This document shows positions 1 through 7,919 of a DNA stretch of 64,000 bases, in pieces. The notes under the pieces were generated by a model. The model worked only from the letters and a program-made list of their open reading frames with translations, had not been told where the DNA came from and did not search any database. Position 1 is the first letter of the stretch, and each line of letters opens with the position of its first letter. Origin of the DNA: Streptacidiphilus sp041262165 (lineage in GTDB: Bacteria; Actinomycetota; Actinomycetes; Streptomycetales; Streptomycetaceae); contig NZ_JBGCBY010000001.1 of assembly GCF_041262165.1 (NCBI RefSeq), positions 310,001 to 374,000 on the forward strand, written 5' to 3'. The position numbers and the translations under genes are program-made.

Positions 1-78
1 GCCTCGGCCGTTGAACCGGCGAGTAGACACAAGGGCTGTGAAGAAGACGCCCCTCATCGCACGTCTTGGAGGGCACCC

Positions 79-939
79 GTGCACCGCCGGCACAACGGTC
101 TGAAAACCGCCGCGCTCCTCGGCGGCCTCTCGGCGCTGATCATCCTGATCGGCGGCTTCTGGGGGCGTACGGGTCTTCTGATCGGGCTGGTGGTGGCCCT
201 GGCTACAAACGGGTTCGCGTACTGGAACAGCGACAAGCTCGCCCTGCGCGCGATGCGGGCCCGCCCGGTCAGCGAGATCGAGGCACCGTGGCTGTACCGG
301 ATCGTGCGCGAGCTCTCCACATCCGCCCGGCAGCCGATGCCCCGCCTCTACATCTCCCCGACCGAGGCCCCCAACGCCTTCGCCACCGGCCGAAACCCGC
401 GCAACGCCGCCGTCTGCTGCACCCAGGGCATTCTCGGAATCCTCGACGAGCGGGAACTGCGTGGAGTCCTCGGCCACGAGCTGTCGCATGTCTACAACCG
501 GGACATCCTCATCTCCTCCGTGGCCGGAGCGCTCGCCTCGGCGGTGCTGTTCCTGGTCAACTTCGCCTGGTTGATCCCGGTCGGCCGGGACGACGACGAC
601 GGTCCGGGGCTGGTCGGACTGCTGTTGATGATGATCCTCGGCCCGATCGCCGCAAGCATGATCCAACTTGCGGTCAGCCGCTCCCGCGAGTACCAGGCGG
701 ACGCCTCCGGGGCCCAGCTGACGGGCGATCCGCTGGCGCTGGCGAGCGCCCTGCGCAAGCTGGACGAGGGCACCAGAAGGCTGCCCCTGCCTCCGGAGCC
801 GCAGCTCCAGACCGCCAGTCACATGATGATCGTCAATCCGTTCCGTCCCGGCAGCGCGGGCGGCCGGCTGTTCTCCACCCACCCGCCCATGGCGGAGCGC
901 ATCGCCCGGCTGGAGCAGATGGCCGGGTACCTCAGGTAG
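79..939 (+). CDS. HtpX-like M48 family zinc metalloprotease
   Basis: A 286-aa membrane protease of the M48/HtpX type, whose family degrades misfolded membrane proteins. Two N-terminal hydrophobic segments (about residues 12-28 and 31-47) are followed by the zinc motif HELSH (His133, Glu134, His137); the third ligand is probably Glu204 in SREYQAD. Two more hydrophobic stretches lie between these at about 145-165 and 177-197. Length matches the HtpX family. The GTG start is supported by GGAGGG at about 68-73. Bases 1-78 upstream hold no gene. It stands alone, so its partner or substrate cannot be read from context. Confidence 0.9.
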   Translation: MHRRHNGLKTAALLGGLSALIILIGGFWGRTGLLIGLVVALATNGFAYWNSDKLALRAMRARPVSEIEAPWLYRIVRELSTSARQPMPRLYISPTEAPNAFATGRNPRNAAVCCTQGILGILDERELRGVLGHELSHVYNRDILISSVAGALASAVLFLVNFAWLIPVGRDDDDGPGLVGLLLMMILGPIAASMIQLAVSRSREYQADASGAQLTGDPLALASALRKLDEGTRRLPLPPEPQLQTASHMMIVNPFRPGSAGGRLFSTHPPMAERIARLEQMAGYLR

Positions 940-1057
940 GACCCGTCGGGTAGGACCCGGAGCCGCCGCCGGCAAGGCATCGGGACTGCTCGTCACCCAC
1001 ACTGATGAGAGGCGGCGCTCCACCGCCGTCCGGAGAGGCGTAGGAGGCTTGCAGGCC

Positions 1058-1459
1058 ATGAAGATGATGAACCTCGTCCTGAACGTCATTTGGGTGCTCT
1101 TCTGCGGCTTCTGGATGGCCGTCGGCTACGCCATCGCCGGCATCATCTGCTGTGTGTTGATCATCACCATTCCGTTCGGCATCGCGGCCTTTCGCATCGC
1201 CGGGTACGTGCTGTGGCCGTTCGGGCGCACCACGCGTGAGCGGGCCGACGCCGGGCCGGCGTCCTTCGTCGGCAACGTCATCTGGGTGATCGTCGCCGGC
1301 CTGTGGCTCGCGATCGGGCATCTGGTCACCAGCGTCCCGCTGTTCCTGTCGATCATCGGGATCCCGTTCGGATGGGCGAACCTGAAGATGATCCCGATCT
1401 CGCTCATGCCGCTGGGCCGCGAGATCGTCTCCACGGAGCAGAAGTTCGGAACCTTCTGA
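1058..1459 (+). CDS. YccF domain-containing membrane protein
   Basis: Small inner-membrane protein of the YccF family, made of two similar halves. Each half has a hydrophobic N-x-I-W-V segment and ends in an IPFG motif (IITIPFG and IIGIPFG). Function of the family is unknown. A TTG lies at 1049, but AGGAGG at 1042-1047 is only one base from it and 10 bases from the ATG at 1058, so the ATG was chosen (133 aa). Its 3' end overlaps the 3' end of the opposing DUF3995 gene by 56 bp. Confidence 0.85.
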   Translation: MKMMNLVLNVIWVLFCGFWMAVGYAIAGIICCVLIITIPFGIAAFRIAGYVLWPFGRTTRERADAGPASFVGNVIWVIVAGLWLAIGHLVTSVPLFLSIIGIPFGWANLKMIPISLMPLGREIVSTEQKFGTF

Positions 1460-1895
1460 TCGTTTCCACGCCGGCGGCGTCACCGCGGGCCACCGACAGG
1501 GCGAGCGGTGCGAGGGTCAGGCACGCGGGCGTGTAGGCCAGCAGGTTCAGCCAGTAGAAGGGGCTGCTGGTGTCCGCCCCGAATCCCGTGATCCACACCA
1601 GTCCCGCCGCTCCGCGGACGGCCAGGCCGCCCGCGACGGCCGCGCTGACCAGAGCCGCAGGCCGCCCACCGCGCCCGTTCGCCCGTGCCAGGAGCAGCGT
1701 GGCCCCGGTGAGCAGTAGTCCCGCGATCGGCAGCAGCACCGGTGGCGTGAACTTCCCGTCGAGGTTCAGCACGGCCTGCGAGAGCGACTGCTGCGACGCC
1801 GCCGGCCAGGTCGCCCCCGTGGTCCAGTAGAGATGGATCGCGGCGTCGACCGTGAGCACGGTCGCCACGACGACACCCTTGGTGTGTGTCCTCAT
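1404..1895 (-). CDS. DUF3995 domain-containing membrane protein
   Basis: A 163-aa predicted membrane protein with about four hydrophobic segments. The pattern of an HLYW-containing first helix (AAIHLYWTTGATWP) resembles DUF3995 proteins; function unknown. The ATG was chosen because GGAGGAACTG precedes it directly; longer upstream reading lacks this and is charged and low in hydrophobicity. It diverges from the ECF sigma factor gene at 2089 across a 193-bp spacer, so the two may share regulation. The last ~30 residues are basic and overlap the yccF-like gene end on the other strand. Confidence 0.75.
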   Translation of the reverse strand: MRTHTKGVVVATVLTVDAAIHLYWTTGATWPAASQQSLSQAVLNLDGKFTPPVLLPIAGLLLTGATLLLARANGRGGRPAALVSAAVAGGLAVRGAAGLVWITGFGADTSSPFYWLNLLAYTPACLTLAPLALSVARGDAAGVETIRRFRTSAPWRRSRGPAA

Positions 1896-2088
1896 CAGTT
1901 CCTCCAGGAAGCGGGCACGCGGACTCGTCCAGGAGGAGTCCGCGATGCGACCGGACGTTCCATCGGACTCGCAGCGGACGACCCGGAGAACTCTTCGGAC
2001 CGGAGGGAACCTTTGGCCGCGGTGCCCCCTCCTGTAGGTGTGACCCGGATCCGGAAAACGCCCGACGGCCGTGTGCCGGGAGGCGGGT

Positions 2089-2592
2089 ATGGCGACTGAC
2101 GACCTCCCAGGCCTGGTGCGGAGAGCCCAGCGGGGCGACACCATGGCGATGAGCGAACTGCTGGCCCGGTTGACCCCGTACGTCACCCGGGTCTGCGGCC
2201 CGATCGCGCTTGCGGACGGTGCCGACGCCGCGCAGGAGACGCTGATCTCGGTCTTTCGGAACCTTCGTTCGCTGCAGGACCCGGCAGCCTGCTACGGCTG
2301 GGTACGTTCGATCGCGGTCCGCGAGTCGGTACGGCTCGCCAAGCGGTCGGCGCGCAGCACGCCCATGGACGAGTTCGACCACCTGCCCTCCCGCGCCGAT
2401 GTGGAACAGGCTGCGGACATCCGCGACGTCCTGGCCCGGCTGACCCCCGAGCACCGGGCGGTGATCGTGCTGCGCGATCTGGAGGGGCTCGAGGAGAACC
2501 AGGCGGCCGAACTGCTCGCCCTTCCCGTCGGCACGGTCAAGTCCCGGCTGCACCGGGCCCGTGACAACTTCCGGAAGGCGTGGAGCGCATGA
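2089..2592 (+). CDS. ECF-type RNA polymerase sigma factor
   Basis: A 167-aa extracytoplasmic-function sigma factor. Region 2 is at about residues 6-88 (DAAQETLISVFRNL is the DExxQ-type region 2.2/2.3 stretch), and region 4 at about 110-163 (LTPEHRAVIVLRD, then the helix-turn-helix ELLALPVGTVKSRLHRAR). No extra C-terminal SnoaL domain. The ATG at 2089 has GGGAGG five bases upstream. Its TGA overlaps the next ATG (ATGA), so the SRPBCC protein is probably translationally coupled. No anti-sigma gene is adjacent. Confidence 0.9.
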   Translation: MATDDLPGLVRRAQRGDTMAMSELLARLTPYVTRVCGPIALADGADAAQETLISVFRNLRSLQDPAACYGWVRSIAVRESVRLAKRSARSTPMDEFDHLPSRADVEQAADIRDVLARLTPEHRAVIVLRDLEGLEENQAAELLALPVGTVKSRLHRARDNFRKAWSA

Positions 2593-3050
2593 GCACATCC
2601 TGGCCTGTGGCCGAGTTCGACCCGGTGCGCCGCCTGCGGGTACTCGCCGCAGGCATCGCCGGTGCCCGGGTCGCCGAACAGGTCATCCATGCGCCGTTTG
2701 AACAGGTCTGGGCGATCGTCAGCGACCTGGAGCACGAACTCGGCACCTTCGAGGCTGATATGCGTCAGGTCACCGTGCGGCGTGTCGGCGACGGCGTCGA
2801 GGCGTACGCACGGGGCCGACTGGGTCTCCGGGCCCGCTTCGACGTGGACCTCGGACCTGGCTGGTGCTGGATGCAGAGCCGCTTCCTCATGATCGGAGTC
2901 GCGGCCGCCCCCGTCCCCGAAGGCACGCTGGTCGCCGCGACCGGCGGGCTGCGCGTTCCCGGCCGGGCGGCACTGATCCCGATCGGAGTCGGGACCACGA
3001 ACAGACGCGCCCTCCGCCGCCTCGCCGCCCGAATCGCCCGTCCGGCCTAG
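2589..3050 (+). CDS. SRPBCC (START-like) family protein
   Basis: A 153-aa protein with the pattern of the SRPBCC/polyketide cyclase fold: an opening strand EQVIHAPFEQVWAIVSDLE, a long beta-rich middle, and a C-terminal amphipathic helix (NRRALRRLAARIAR). Such proteins bind hydrophobic ligands. The ATG overlaps the sigma factor stop codon as ATGA, which fixes the start and suggests coupled expression. Because it occupies the place of an anti-sigma factor, a role as ligand sensor or partner of the sigma factor is possible but only inferred. Confidence 0.75.
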   Translation: MSTSWPVAEFDPVRRLRVLAAGIAGARVAEQVIHAPFEQVWAIVSDLEHELGTFEADMRQVTVRRVGDGVEAYARGRLGLRARFDVDLGPGWCWMQSRFLMIGVAAAPVPEGTLVAATGGLRVPGRAALIPIGVGTTNRRALRRLAARIARPA

Positions 3051-3120
3051 AACGGCCCCCGCTCTTCGATCGCTCAGACCTCGCCCGGCCCTCGCCCGGC
3101 CGCTTCGGCGGGCCGAGGGA

Positions 3121-3150
3121 CGGCCTGTGCAGCTGACCCTGCACAGGCCG
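3121..3150. terminator. Bidirectional intrinsic terminator
   Basis: Perfect 12-bp inverted repeat (3121-3132 with 3139-3150) around a 6-nt loop, lying between the convergent SRPBCC and yajQ genes. Confidence 0.8.
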
Positions 3151-3177
3151 AGACCCGTCGCCCGTCTCCCTGGCGGG

Positions 3178-3666
3178 TCAGCGGTAGTTGACGAACTGGA
3201 CTGCGAAGTCGAGGTCCTTGCCCTTCACCAGCGTCTGGACGGCCTGGAGGTCGTCCCGGCTCTTGGAGGTGACGCGCAGTTCGTCACCCTGGACCTGGGC
3301 CTTCACGCCCTTGGGGCCCTCATCGCGGATGATCTTGGCGACCTTCTTGGCGTTCTCCTGGGAGATGCCCTCCTCGATGGTGGCGAAGATCTTGTACTCC
3401 TTGCCGGAGAGCTGCGGCTCGGCGGCGTCCAGGGCCTTCAGCGAGATGCCCCGCTTGACCAGCTTGGTCTGGAAGACGTCCAGGACCGCGTTGACCCGCT
3501 CCTCGGAGTTGGCCCGCATCTCGATCTTGTCGCCGGACCACTCGATCGAGGCGCCGACGTTCTTGAAGTCGAAGCGGGTGGCCAACTCGCGGGAAGCCTG
3601 GTTCAGCGCGTTGTCGACCTCCTGCCGCTCGACCTTCGAGACGATGTCGAAACTGGAGTCGGCCAT
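3178..3666 (-). CDS. yajQ: YajQ family cyclic di-GMP-binding protein
   Basis: A 162-aa YajQ (DUF520) protein, the usual family length. It begins MADSSFDIVSKVERQEVDNA and ends with a DFAVQFVNYR tail typical of the family. Members bind nucleotides, and some proteobacterial ones bind cyclic di-GMP; the actinobacterial role is not established. AAGGAGA precedes the ATG. Monocistronic, convergent with the SRPBCC gene and divergent from tRNA-Tyr. Confidence 0.95.
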   Translation of the reverse strand: MADSSFDIVSKVERQEVDNALNQASRELATRFDFKNVGASIEWSGDKIEMRANSEERVNAVLDVFQTKLVKRGISLKALDAAEPQLSGKEYKIFATIEEGISQENAKKVAKIIRDEGPKGVKAQVQGDELRVTSKSRDDLQAVQTLVKGKDLDFAVQFVNYR

Positions 3667-3882
3667 GATCAGTGAGTCTCCTTGAGGGTGCTACGACACG
3701 GATGGCGTCGGCGACCCCGGTACGGGGTCGCTGCCGATCCAGCCTAGCCATCGCGGGCCACCTGCGCCGTCCCCCTGGCATCCCGCCGGCGTCCTTCTCG
3801 GTCCGATCAATCGAGTGGCGGAGCACCCCCTGCGATCAGGTATTGTTTACGACGTCGAACGGGAGACCGCGAGACGATCCCT

Positions 3883-3964
3883 GGCGGGTTGCCCGAGCGG
3901 CCAAAGGGAGCAGACTGTAAATCTGCCGGCTATGCCTACGTTGGTTCGAACCCAACACCCGCCA
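3883..3964 (+). tRNA. tRNA-Tyr (GTA)
   Basis: 82-nt type II tRNA with a long variable arm. Acceptor strands GGCGGGT and ACCCGCC pair fully with discriminator A at 3964. Anticodon stem GCAGA/TCTGC encloses loop CTGTAAA with anticodon GTA at 3917-3919. The T arm carries GGTTCGAACCC. CCA is not encoded (CGG follows). Confidence 0.97.
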
Positions 3965-3972
3965 CGGTCAGC

Positions 3973-4014
3973 CGAACGGCCCTGTGACCAGCACCAACGG
4001 TCCAGGGCCGTTCG
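3973..4014 (+). terminator. tRNA-Tyr terminator
   Basis: Perfect 12-bp inverted repeat (3973-3984 with 4003-4014), 18-nt loop, starting 8 bases after the tRNA end. Confidence 0.7.
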
Positions 4015-4131
4015 CATGTCCGCTGCCGTGACTCACCGTCATCCGCAGGCGCTTCCGCGTCCTGCCCAGGGCCCCGGACACTGCGGTCTGCACGGGGTGA
4101 CAGGTCGGACGAGATTCTGCGAGAGTTGACC

Positions 4132-5223
4132 ATGACTTCGGCTTCGACTTTCGGTGTTGTCGGCAGCGGCTGGCGCGCAGAGTTCTTCGTCCGCCTGGCC
4201 GGCCTGCTGCCGGACCGCCTGACCCTGGTGGGCGCTGCGGTCCGGCGCTCCGAGAAGGTCGAGGAGGTCGGTCGGCGGTGGAAGGTCCCGGTGTACCTCA
4301 CGCCGCAGGACCTGGTGAGGCATCAGCGACCCGACTTCGTCATCAGCAGTGTGCCGTGGTCCGCCAACGCGGAAGTGGTTACCGCCTTGGTCGAGGCGGG
4401 TGCACGTGTGCTCAGCGAGACGCCGCCCGCGCCCGACGCGGATGGGTTGCGGCGGCTGTGGGAGTGCGTGGGCGGCGCCCGGGTCCAGGTGGCCGAGCAG
4501 TACCTGCTGATGCCGGGCCATGCCGCCCGCCGGGTCCTGGTCGAGCGCGGCGTCATCGGGCAACCCACCAGCGTGCAGGTCTCCTCAACGCACATGTACC
4601 ACGCGGTGTCGATGATCCGTGGGTTGCTGGGCGTCGGCCTCGGCCCGGTGACCGTCTCGGCCACGCGGTTCCGTGCCCCGCTGGTCGACCCCCTCAACCG
4701 GGACGGCTGGACGGGCGATGACACTCCGACAGACGCGGCGACGACGATCGCCACCCTGGACTTCGGCGGGGCCTCGGGCCTGTACGACTTCACAGACAAC
4801 CAGTGGCACAACCAGCTGCGGCTGCGGCGGATCCTGATCCGGGGAAGCCGCGGCGAGATAGCCGACGACACGGTGGTACGGCTGGCAGCAGAGCGCACCA
4901 TCACCAGGTCGGCGCTGGTGCGCTCGCAGCTCGGGTACGACCTCAACCTGGACGGGTACGACACCGAGCACATCTCCTTCGAGGGCGGCGTCGTGTACCG
5001 CAATCCCTTTCTCGGCCTGCGACTCATGGACGAGGAGATCGCAATCGCGTCCTTGCTGACCGCGACCGGGGCCTGGGCCCGGGAGGAGGGACCGGAGCCC
5101 TACCCGCTGGCCGAGGCGTGCCAGGACCACCTGATCGCTCTCGCGGTGGAGGAGTCGGTGCTCAAGACCACCTCGGTGCGGACCGGCACCGAACCCTGGC
5201 ACAGCCCGGAATCACGCACGTAG
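4132..5223 (+). CDS. Gfo/Idh/MocA family oxidoreductase with altered catalytic motif
   Basis: A 363-aa predicted NAD(P)-dependent dehydrogenase. The N-terminal Rossmann segment FGVVGSGWRAEFF is followed by the usual beta-alpha pattern and then a C-terminal alpha/beta domain. The position of the family EKP motif reads SETPP (residues 95-99), so the lysine that normally binds cofactor or substrate is Thr97. His in MYHAVSMIRGLLG fits the family's conserved histidine. The ATG at 4132 was preferred to TTG at 4126; neither has a strong ribosome site. Substrate unknown; neighbours give no pathway. Confidence 0.8.
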   Translation: MTSASTFGVVGSGWRAEFFVRLAGLLPDRLTLVGAAVRRSEKVEEVGRRWKVPVYLTPQDLVRHQRPDFVISSVPWSANAEVVTALVEAGARVLSETPPAPDADGLRRLWECVGGARVQVAEQYLLMPGHAARRVLVERGVIGQPTSVQVSSTHMYHAVSMIRGLLGVGLGPVTVSATRFRAPLVDPLNRDGWTGDDTPTDAATTIATLDFGGASGLYDFTDNQWHNQLRLRRILIRGSRGEIADDTVVRLAAERTITRSALVRSQLGYDLNLDGYDTEHISFEGGVVYRNPFLGLRLMDEEIAIASLLTATGAWAREEGPEPYPLAEACQDHLIALAVEESVLKTTSVRTGTEPWHSPESRT

Positions 5224-5390
5224 CAGTTGGTGCAGCGGTTCCGCTGCTCACGATGTCCAGAGAGTGCAGAGTGGGGCAGGCATGTGCCCGGGAGCCCCTG
5301 ATCGGGCCCGGTTGTCGCAGGACCGTGGTAGAAAGCCAGTCAACCGGTGGGGGAGCACGGGAGGCTCAACGGAGGGGACAGGGGGCGCAT

Positions 5391-5900
5391 ATGGGCGAGA
5401 CAGTGGCTGTACGTGAGGCCACGAGCAGCGACGTCGACGAAGCGGTCGCGCTGTGGACGCATTCGCATGTCGTCCGGCGCAATGGCAGGCCGCTGCCGGA
5501 GGCTCATATCGACTCTGCCCACCAGCGGATGGCAGCTCCCGGCGTCTTACTGCTGCTCGCTCACGAGACCGCGCGCGAACCGGGCCTGATCGGCACGATC
5601 ATCGGAGTCCAGGGCTGCGAACAGGACGGGACCGGGACACCGATCCCGGGGCTGCTCCACATATCGCTGCTCAGCGTGGCGCCGGACAGGTGGGGTCAGC
5701 ACGTCGGACGGCTGCTGGTCGAGGAGATGCTCGCCCGTGCCCCGGACCGTGGTTTCGATCAGGCTCAACTGTGGACCCATGCAGATAATCTGAGGGCCAA
5801 CCGGCTCTACAAGGCGATGGCTTTCCGGCGGAGCGGCCGGGTCAGAGTCGATGACTGGGGCGAGCTCCTGGTCCACTACCGTCGCGGGTTGACGGTCTGA
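5391..5900 (+). CDS. GNAT family N-acetyltransferase with a TTA codon
   Basis: A 169-aa GNAT protein. The acetyl-CoA region is LLHISLLSVAPDRWGQHVGRLL (split: ISLLSVAPDR at 91-100 then WGQHVGRLL), followed by the C-terminal NLRANRLYKAMAFRRSGR segment typical of the fold. Substrate cannot be predicted. The ATG at 5391 follows AGGGGG at 5380-5385. Leu53 is encoded by TTA (5547-5549), the only in-frame TTA noticed in the window, so in a streptomycete its translation would depend on the bldA tRNA. It lies 167 bp after the oxidoreductase gene. Confidence 0.85.
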   Translation: MGETVAVREATSSDVDEAVALWTHSHVVRRNGRPLPEAHIDSAHQRMAAPGVLLLLAHETAREPGLIGTIIGVQGCEQDGTGTPIPGLLHISLLSVAPDRWGQHVGRLLVEEMLARAPDRGFDQAQLWTHADNLRANRLYKAMAFRRSGRVRVDDWGELLVHYRRGLTV

Positions 5901-5951
5901 GGCCCCAGGGCCACTGCGCGGGCCGTCCCGCACGCCGACGCGGCCGACGGC

Positions 5952-7304
5952 TCAATCCGGACAGAGCGGACCGCTCCGCCCCTGCCGAGGCACCGCCGGG
6001 ACGGTCGCCTCGGCGAACTCCCGGACTGCGCTCGTCCTGCTGACGACCCGTCCGCCGCGCAGCACCACCCTGCTGTGTCCCGCGGACAGCACACCCCGCA
6101 GGCAGTCTCCCCGTACCGCCAGGATGTCGGCGGGGAATCCGGCTGCGACCTGGACGGCGGGCAGGCCCAGCGCCGCCCTGGCCGTGCCGCTGACCGTCTC
6201 GTAGGCCGCCGTCTGGTCCAGCTCGCCCGACGCGGCGAGCAGGAAAGCCGCCTCCAGGGGGTCCACCCGACCCACCGGGTTGGCTGCGTCCCGCAGCGCC
6301 CCGCTTCCCGCCGCGATCCGCACCCCGCCCGTCCGGAGCAGTCGCACCGGCACCGGCCAGGCGGTCCTCCCTGCGCCCGGCGGTGACTGGGAGCCCCCAA
6401 CGGCGCGCACGCCCGCGCCCGTCCCGACCTCCGCACCCAGGCCAACGCCCACGCCAACGCACGCGCCCGCGCCGACGCACGCCCAGCTCTGCGGCAGCGC
6501 TACCACGAACACCCCGGCGGAGGCGAGCAGTTCAACGGAGCGTCCGGCCACCTCGGGGGGCATCAGGCCGAGTGCGGCGCACGGTCCGATCACGGCCCCG
6601 GGGCGCAGCGGGCCCAACGCCGAGGCGAGCCGGGCGAGGCGCACCGGATCGGCGGCCTGCGTGTGCAGGTCGACCGGGCGGCGCCACTCCTCGGCAAGCG
6701 CGACGACCGCGGCCACATGCCCGTCCGGATCGGGATCGAGATCGGGACGGCCGCCGACCGCGTGCGCGCCCATCGCCAGTGACTCCCGGAGCACCGCTCG
6801 CCCGTCCGCGCCCGCGACACCGGCGAGCAGCCCCGGGAGGGCCACCACCTGAAGCTCCATCAAACCGTGCAGCGCCCGCGCCGCCTGGAGCGCGGCGGTG
6901 ACTGCGGTGAGCCCGTGCCCGCCGCCGACGCGTACGTGCGTTCGCTGGACCGTCGCCCCGTAGCCGAGACCGCAGAGCGCAGCCTCGGTGATACGGCGCT
7001 GCAGGGACTCCAGGCACCGTCGACCGCCGCCGTTCCCGCCGGTGCCTGCCGGCGCGCATCCCGGAGTCGCGGTGAACGCCTCGTCCAGGTGGGCGTGGGC
7101 CTCGACCGGCGCCGGAAGGAGCAGGTATCCGGTGAGGTCCAGTCGTTCCGGGGCAGTGAGGCTGCCGGCGGTGCCGACCGCCTCGATCCGCTCGCCGCTG
7201 ATGCGCACGTCCACCACGCGCCCGTCGGGCAGTCGGGCCCCGGACAGCAGCAGTGGCGGTCCGCCGGGCACTGTCTGGCCGCCTTGGAGCGCGTCGGCGG
7301 GCAT
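5952..7304 (-). CDS. Amidohydrolase-like protein, probably catalytically degenerate
   Basis: A 450-aa protein resembling cytosine deaminase-type amidohydrolases: a short beta-sandwich start, the first metal motif HAHLD (residues 70-74), a VDLHTQ strand (His214), and a composite C-terminal sandwich ending in VVLRGGRVV. Two further metal positions look lost: the usual SHC reads GPC (240-242), and the usual GTD/GSD motif reads GSGALRD with Gly335 where Asp is expected. A Gly/Val/Ala-rich insert fills about 275-300. AAGGAG precedes the ATG at 7304; upstream in-frame sequence is unlikely coding. Convergent with the GNAT gene. Confidence 0.7.
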   Translation of the reverse strand: MPADALQGGQTVPGGPPLLLSGARLPDGRVVDVRISGERIEAVGTAGSLTAPERLDLTGYLLLPAPVEAHAHLDEAFTATPGCAPAGTGGNGGGRRCLESLQRRITEAALCGLGYGATVQRTHVRVGGGHGLTAVTAALQAARALHGLMELQVVALPGLLAGVAGADGRAVLRESLAMGAHAVGGRPDLDPDPDGHVAAVVALAEEWRRPVDLHTQAADPVRLARLASALGPLRPGAVIGPCAALGLMPPEVAGRSVELLASAGVFVVALPQSWACVGAGACVGVGVGLGAEVGTGAGVRAVGGSQSPPGAGRTAWPVPVRLLRTGGVRIAAGSGALRDAANPVGRVDPLEAAFLLAASGELDQTAAYETVSGTARAALGLPAVQVAAGFPADILAVRGDCLRGVLSAGHSRVVLRGGRVVSRTSAVREFAEATVPAVPRQGRSGPLCPD

Positions 7305-7637
7305 GGGCTGCTCCTTCCCGCCGTGGTGCGGCTCTGCGCGCGACGCCCGGCCGGGGGCGCTCAAGATCGCTGAAGGGAGCCTAGGGCGAAGCCACCGGTG
7401 CACCAGGGGAGGCGCGTGCGGCGAGCGGCGGGGCGCATAAGTCGTACCGGGCCGGGGCGTCTTGGCGGCGGTCGGCCGCACCCGTCGGCGCGATTCCGGA
7501 ACGAACGTCTGAGCTGCGCTGCAACGCCAGGGCGGGGTGGGTGACCGGGCCTGAACCCCGTGCGCCGACTGGGATTCGGCGGGGCGGAAACGGATTTCAC
7601 GGATCGGCCGGGGAGCGTGTAATGTCTTCCTCGGCCA
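7305..7637. other. 333-bp spacer without a recognised gene
   Basis: Spacer between the leftward amidohydrolase start and tRNA-Thr. It must hold promoters for both. TAATGT at 7620-7625, 12 bases before the tRNA, could be a -10 box, but no convincing -35 was found. No coding potential was recognised. Confidence 0.4.
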
Positions 7638-7710
7638 GCCCCTATAGCTCAGTCGGTAGAGCGTCTCCATGGTAAGGAGAAGGTCTGCGGTTCGATTCCG
7701 CATGGGGGCT
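7638..7710 (+). tRNA. tRNA-Thr (GGT)
   Basis: 73-nt tRNA. Acceptor GCCCCTA pairs with TGGGGGC (one T-G wobble); discriminator T at 7710. Anticodon stem TCTCC/GGAGA encloses ATGGTAA, anticodon GGT at 7671-7673. CCA is not encoded. First of a tRNA-Thr, tRNA-Met, rpmG run known from other actinobacteria. Confidence 0.96.
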
Positions 7711-7723
7711 CGGATGAGAGGGT

Positions 7724-7741
7724 GCCCCGCTTCGGCGGGGC
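7724..7741 (+). terminator. Hairpin between tRNA-Thr and tRNA-Met
   Basis: Perfect 7-bp GCCCCGC/GCGGGGC stem with a TTCG tetraloop, 13 bases after tRNA-Thr. No T tract; it could be a terminator or an RNA processing signal. Confidence 0.5.
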
Positions 7742-7753
7742 CCTGATCGTCGT

Positions 7754-7829
7754 GGCGGTGTAGCTCAGTTGGTAGAGCAAGCGGCTCATAATCGCTGTGT
7801 CACCGGTTCAAGTCCGGTCACCGCTACCA
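7754..7829 (+). tRNA. tRNA-Met (CAT), elongator type
   Basis: 76-nt tRNA including an encoded CCA end (7827-7829). Acceptor GGCGGTG pairs with CACCGCT, including a first-position G-T pair. Anticodon CAT at 7787-7789 in loop CTCATAA. The paired first position argues for elongator rather than initiator tRNA. Confidence 0.93.
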
Positions 7830-7919
7830 TGCCAGTTTGTAGCCGATTGTAGGGTCATCCTCCCGGTCGGCTACTCTTGTCTGTGTTCATAACGTTGTCT
7901 GTCTGAGGAAGGCACTCCT

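Noticed and set aside
1896..2088. GGAAC-type ECF -35 motifs in the spacer between DUF3995 and the sigma factor
   Set aside because: GGAAC occurs on both strands (near 2006 and 1957), but no -10 partner at proper spacing was convincing, so no promoter was called.
3883..5900. Genomic island inserted at tRNA-Tyr
   Set aside because: No integrase, no repeated tRNA 3' end and no composition shift were seen; only the oxidoreductase and GNAT genes follow.
6410..6490. GC-rich repetitive stretch as a tandem repeat or CRISPR-like array
   Set aside because: It is a short run of similar codons for Gly, Ala and Val inside the amidohydrolase gene, without regular repeat units or spacers.
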